Shown piece after piece: positions 63,641 to 64,000 of a DNA stretch of 64,000 nucleotides. The position numbers were made by a program, and so were the translations under genes. The notes below the pieces were generated by a model. The model was given only the letters and a program-made list of their open reading frames with translations. It was not told the DNA's origin and searched no databases. The stretch is from Epilithonimonas sp. JDS (GTDB lineage Bacteria; Bacteroidota; Bacteroidia; Flavobacteriales; Weeksellaceae): positions 185,398 to 249,397 of the forward strand of contig NZ_JAJSAX010000005.1 of NCBI RefSeq assembly GCF_021261315.1, read 5' to 3'. Position 1 is the first letter of the stretch; each line of letters opens with the position of its first letter.

Positions 63641-64000
63641 AACTTTTTATTTAAATGTTATGATAATGTTAACAATTAGAATACCATAATTAACAAAAAT
63701 ATAATATTATGATTGCGAATAATTAATTTATAAAATTATATGATTTAAAATTATTCACGAAATCTTCTGTACGAGGACATTCTTAAAAATTATTTGTATT
63801 CATTCTAAATTTCACTGAAAATTAGGCGCTTACATTGGCAAATCTATTGCTGTCAATTATTGTTTGGGACATAAACACGAATATTACGATCCATATAAAA
63901 TCTCATTTTACTAAAAAATATTTACAAAAAAATAACCCTTGAATTTTGAAAAATTCAAGGGTTATTAATGATAGAGAATCCAGCATTAGTTTAAGCCTCG
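63641..64000. other. 360-bp right-edge region without a complete gene
   Basis: AT-rich upstream region of the lamin-tail gene, then a hairpin at 63931-63966 (AATAACCCTTGAATT / AATTCAAGGGTTATT). Its T-run lies on the minus strand, so it would terminate a minus-strand gene entering from beyond base 64000. That gene's stop could lie within 63985-64000, but too little is present to call it. Confidence 0.5.
63931..63966 (-). terminator. Minus-strand terminator at the right edge
   Basis: 15-bp stem with short loop followed on the minus strand by seven Ts. Confidence 0.7.

Noticed and set aside
1..64000. tRNA, rRNA, insertion sequence, prophage or plasmid origin
   Set aside because: I looked for cloverleaf-like sequences, transposases, integrases and iteron/replication genes and found none I could support.

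Overview
The window is chromosomal DNA of a flavobacterium of the Chryseobacterium/Epilithonimonas type (Bacteroidota, Weeksellaceae). Evidence: AT-rich DNA, -7 promoter boxes of the TAnnTTTG type and almost no Shine-Dalgarno sequences; four secreted proteins with C-terminal type IX secretion (T9SS) sorting domains; a GldI-like lipoprotein, a DUF5686 protein, a histone-H1-like Hc1 protein, and GH92/GH95 enzymes. No rRNA or tRNA gene was seen, so the genus is an inference.

Layout. 1-5.3 kb: lipoprotein end, Nudix hydrolase, mnmD, ilvE, two immunophilin lipoproteins (GldI-like and a cyclophilin-FKBP fusion), an HTH regulator and a 21-bp-repeat ORF. 5.3-8 kb: heme oxygenase overlapping a bacteriophytochrome kinase. 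8.2-13.2 kb: DUF1015, serA, serC and a ferredoxin on the minus strand, divergent from an acyl-CoA reductase. 13.3-16.8 kb: small envelope proteins and a short-chain dehydrogenase. 16.8-19.9 kb: accessory stretch with a 164-aa protein followed by a 22-bp repeat array, a trypsin-like protease overlapping an octapeptide-repeat protein, and REP-like palindromes. 19.9-34.4 kb: M16 peptidase, T9SS proteins, small membrane proteins, rhodanese, queG, a DUF2459 protein, a secreted lysyl-endopeptidase-like protease, alaS and a DUF5686 protein. 34.5-41 kb: SixA-like phosphatase, GH92, a multidomain pectate-lyase-like protein and a histone-like protein. 41.2-47.1 kb: five-gene ergothioneine operon (egtD, egtB, ABC ATPase, permease/binding-protein fusion, C-S lyase). 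47.2-53.5 kb: NDH-2, the oxidative pentose phosphate operon gnd-zwf-pgl, and an atypical SDR. 53.5-64 kb: GH95, a broken 2H phosphoesterase, a PAS histidine kinase, a HAD phosphatase, a second bacteriophytochrome, a cupin and a lamin-tail T9SS protein.

How genes work together. The egt operon encodes both ergothioneine synthesis and a probable importer whose binding domain is circularly permuted. Heme oxygenase supplies biliverdin to the adjacent phytochrome and plausibly to the second one 52 kb away. gnd-zwf-pgl generate NADPH. serA and serC make serine. The most novel-looking items are the permuted transporter in the egt operon, the 22-bp array behind the 164-aa protein, and two proteins built from Asn-Arg-phased repeats, one of them overlapping a protease gene.
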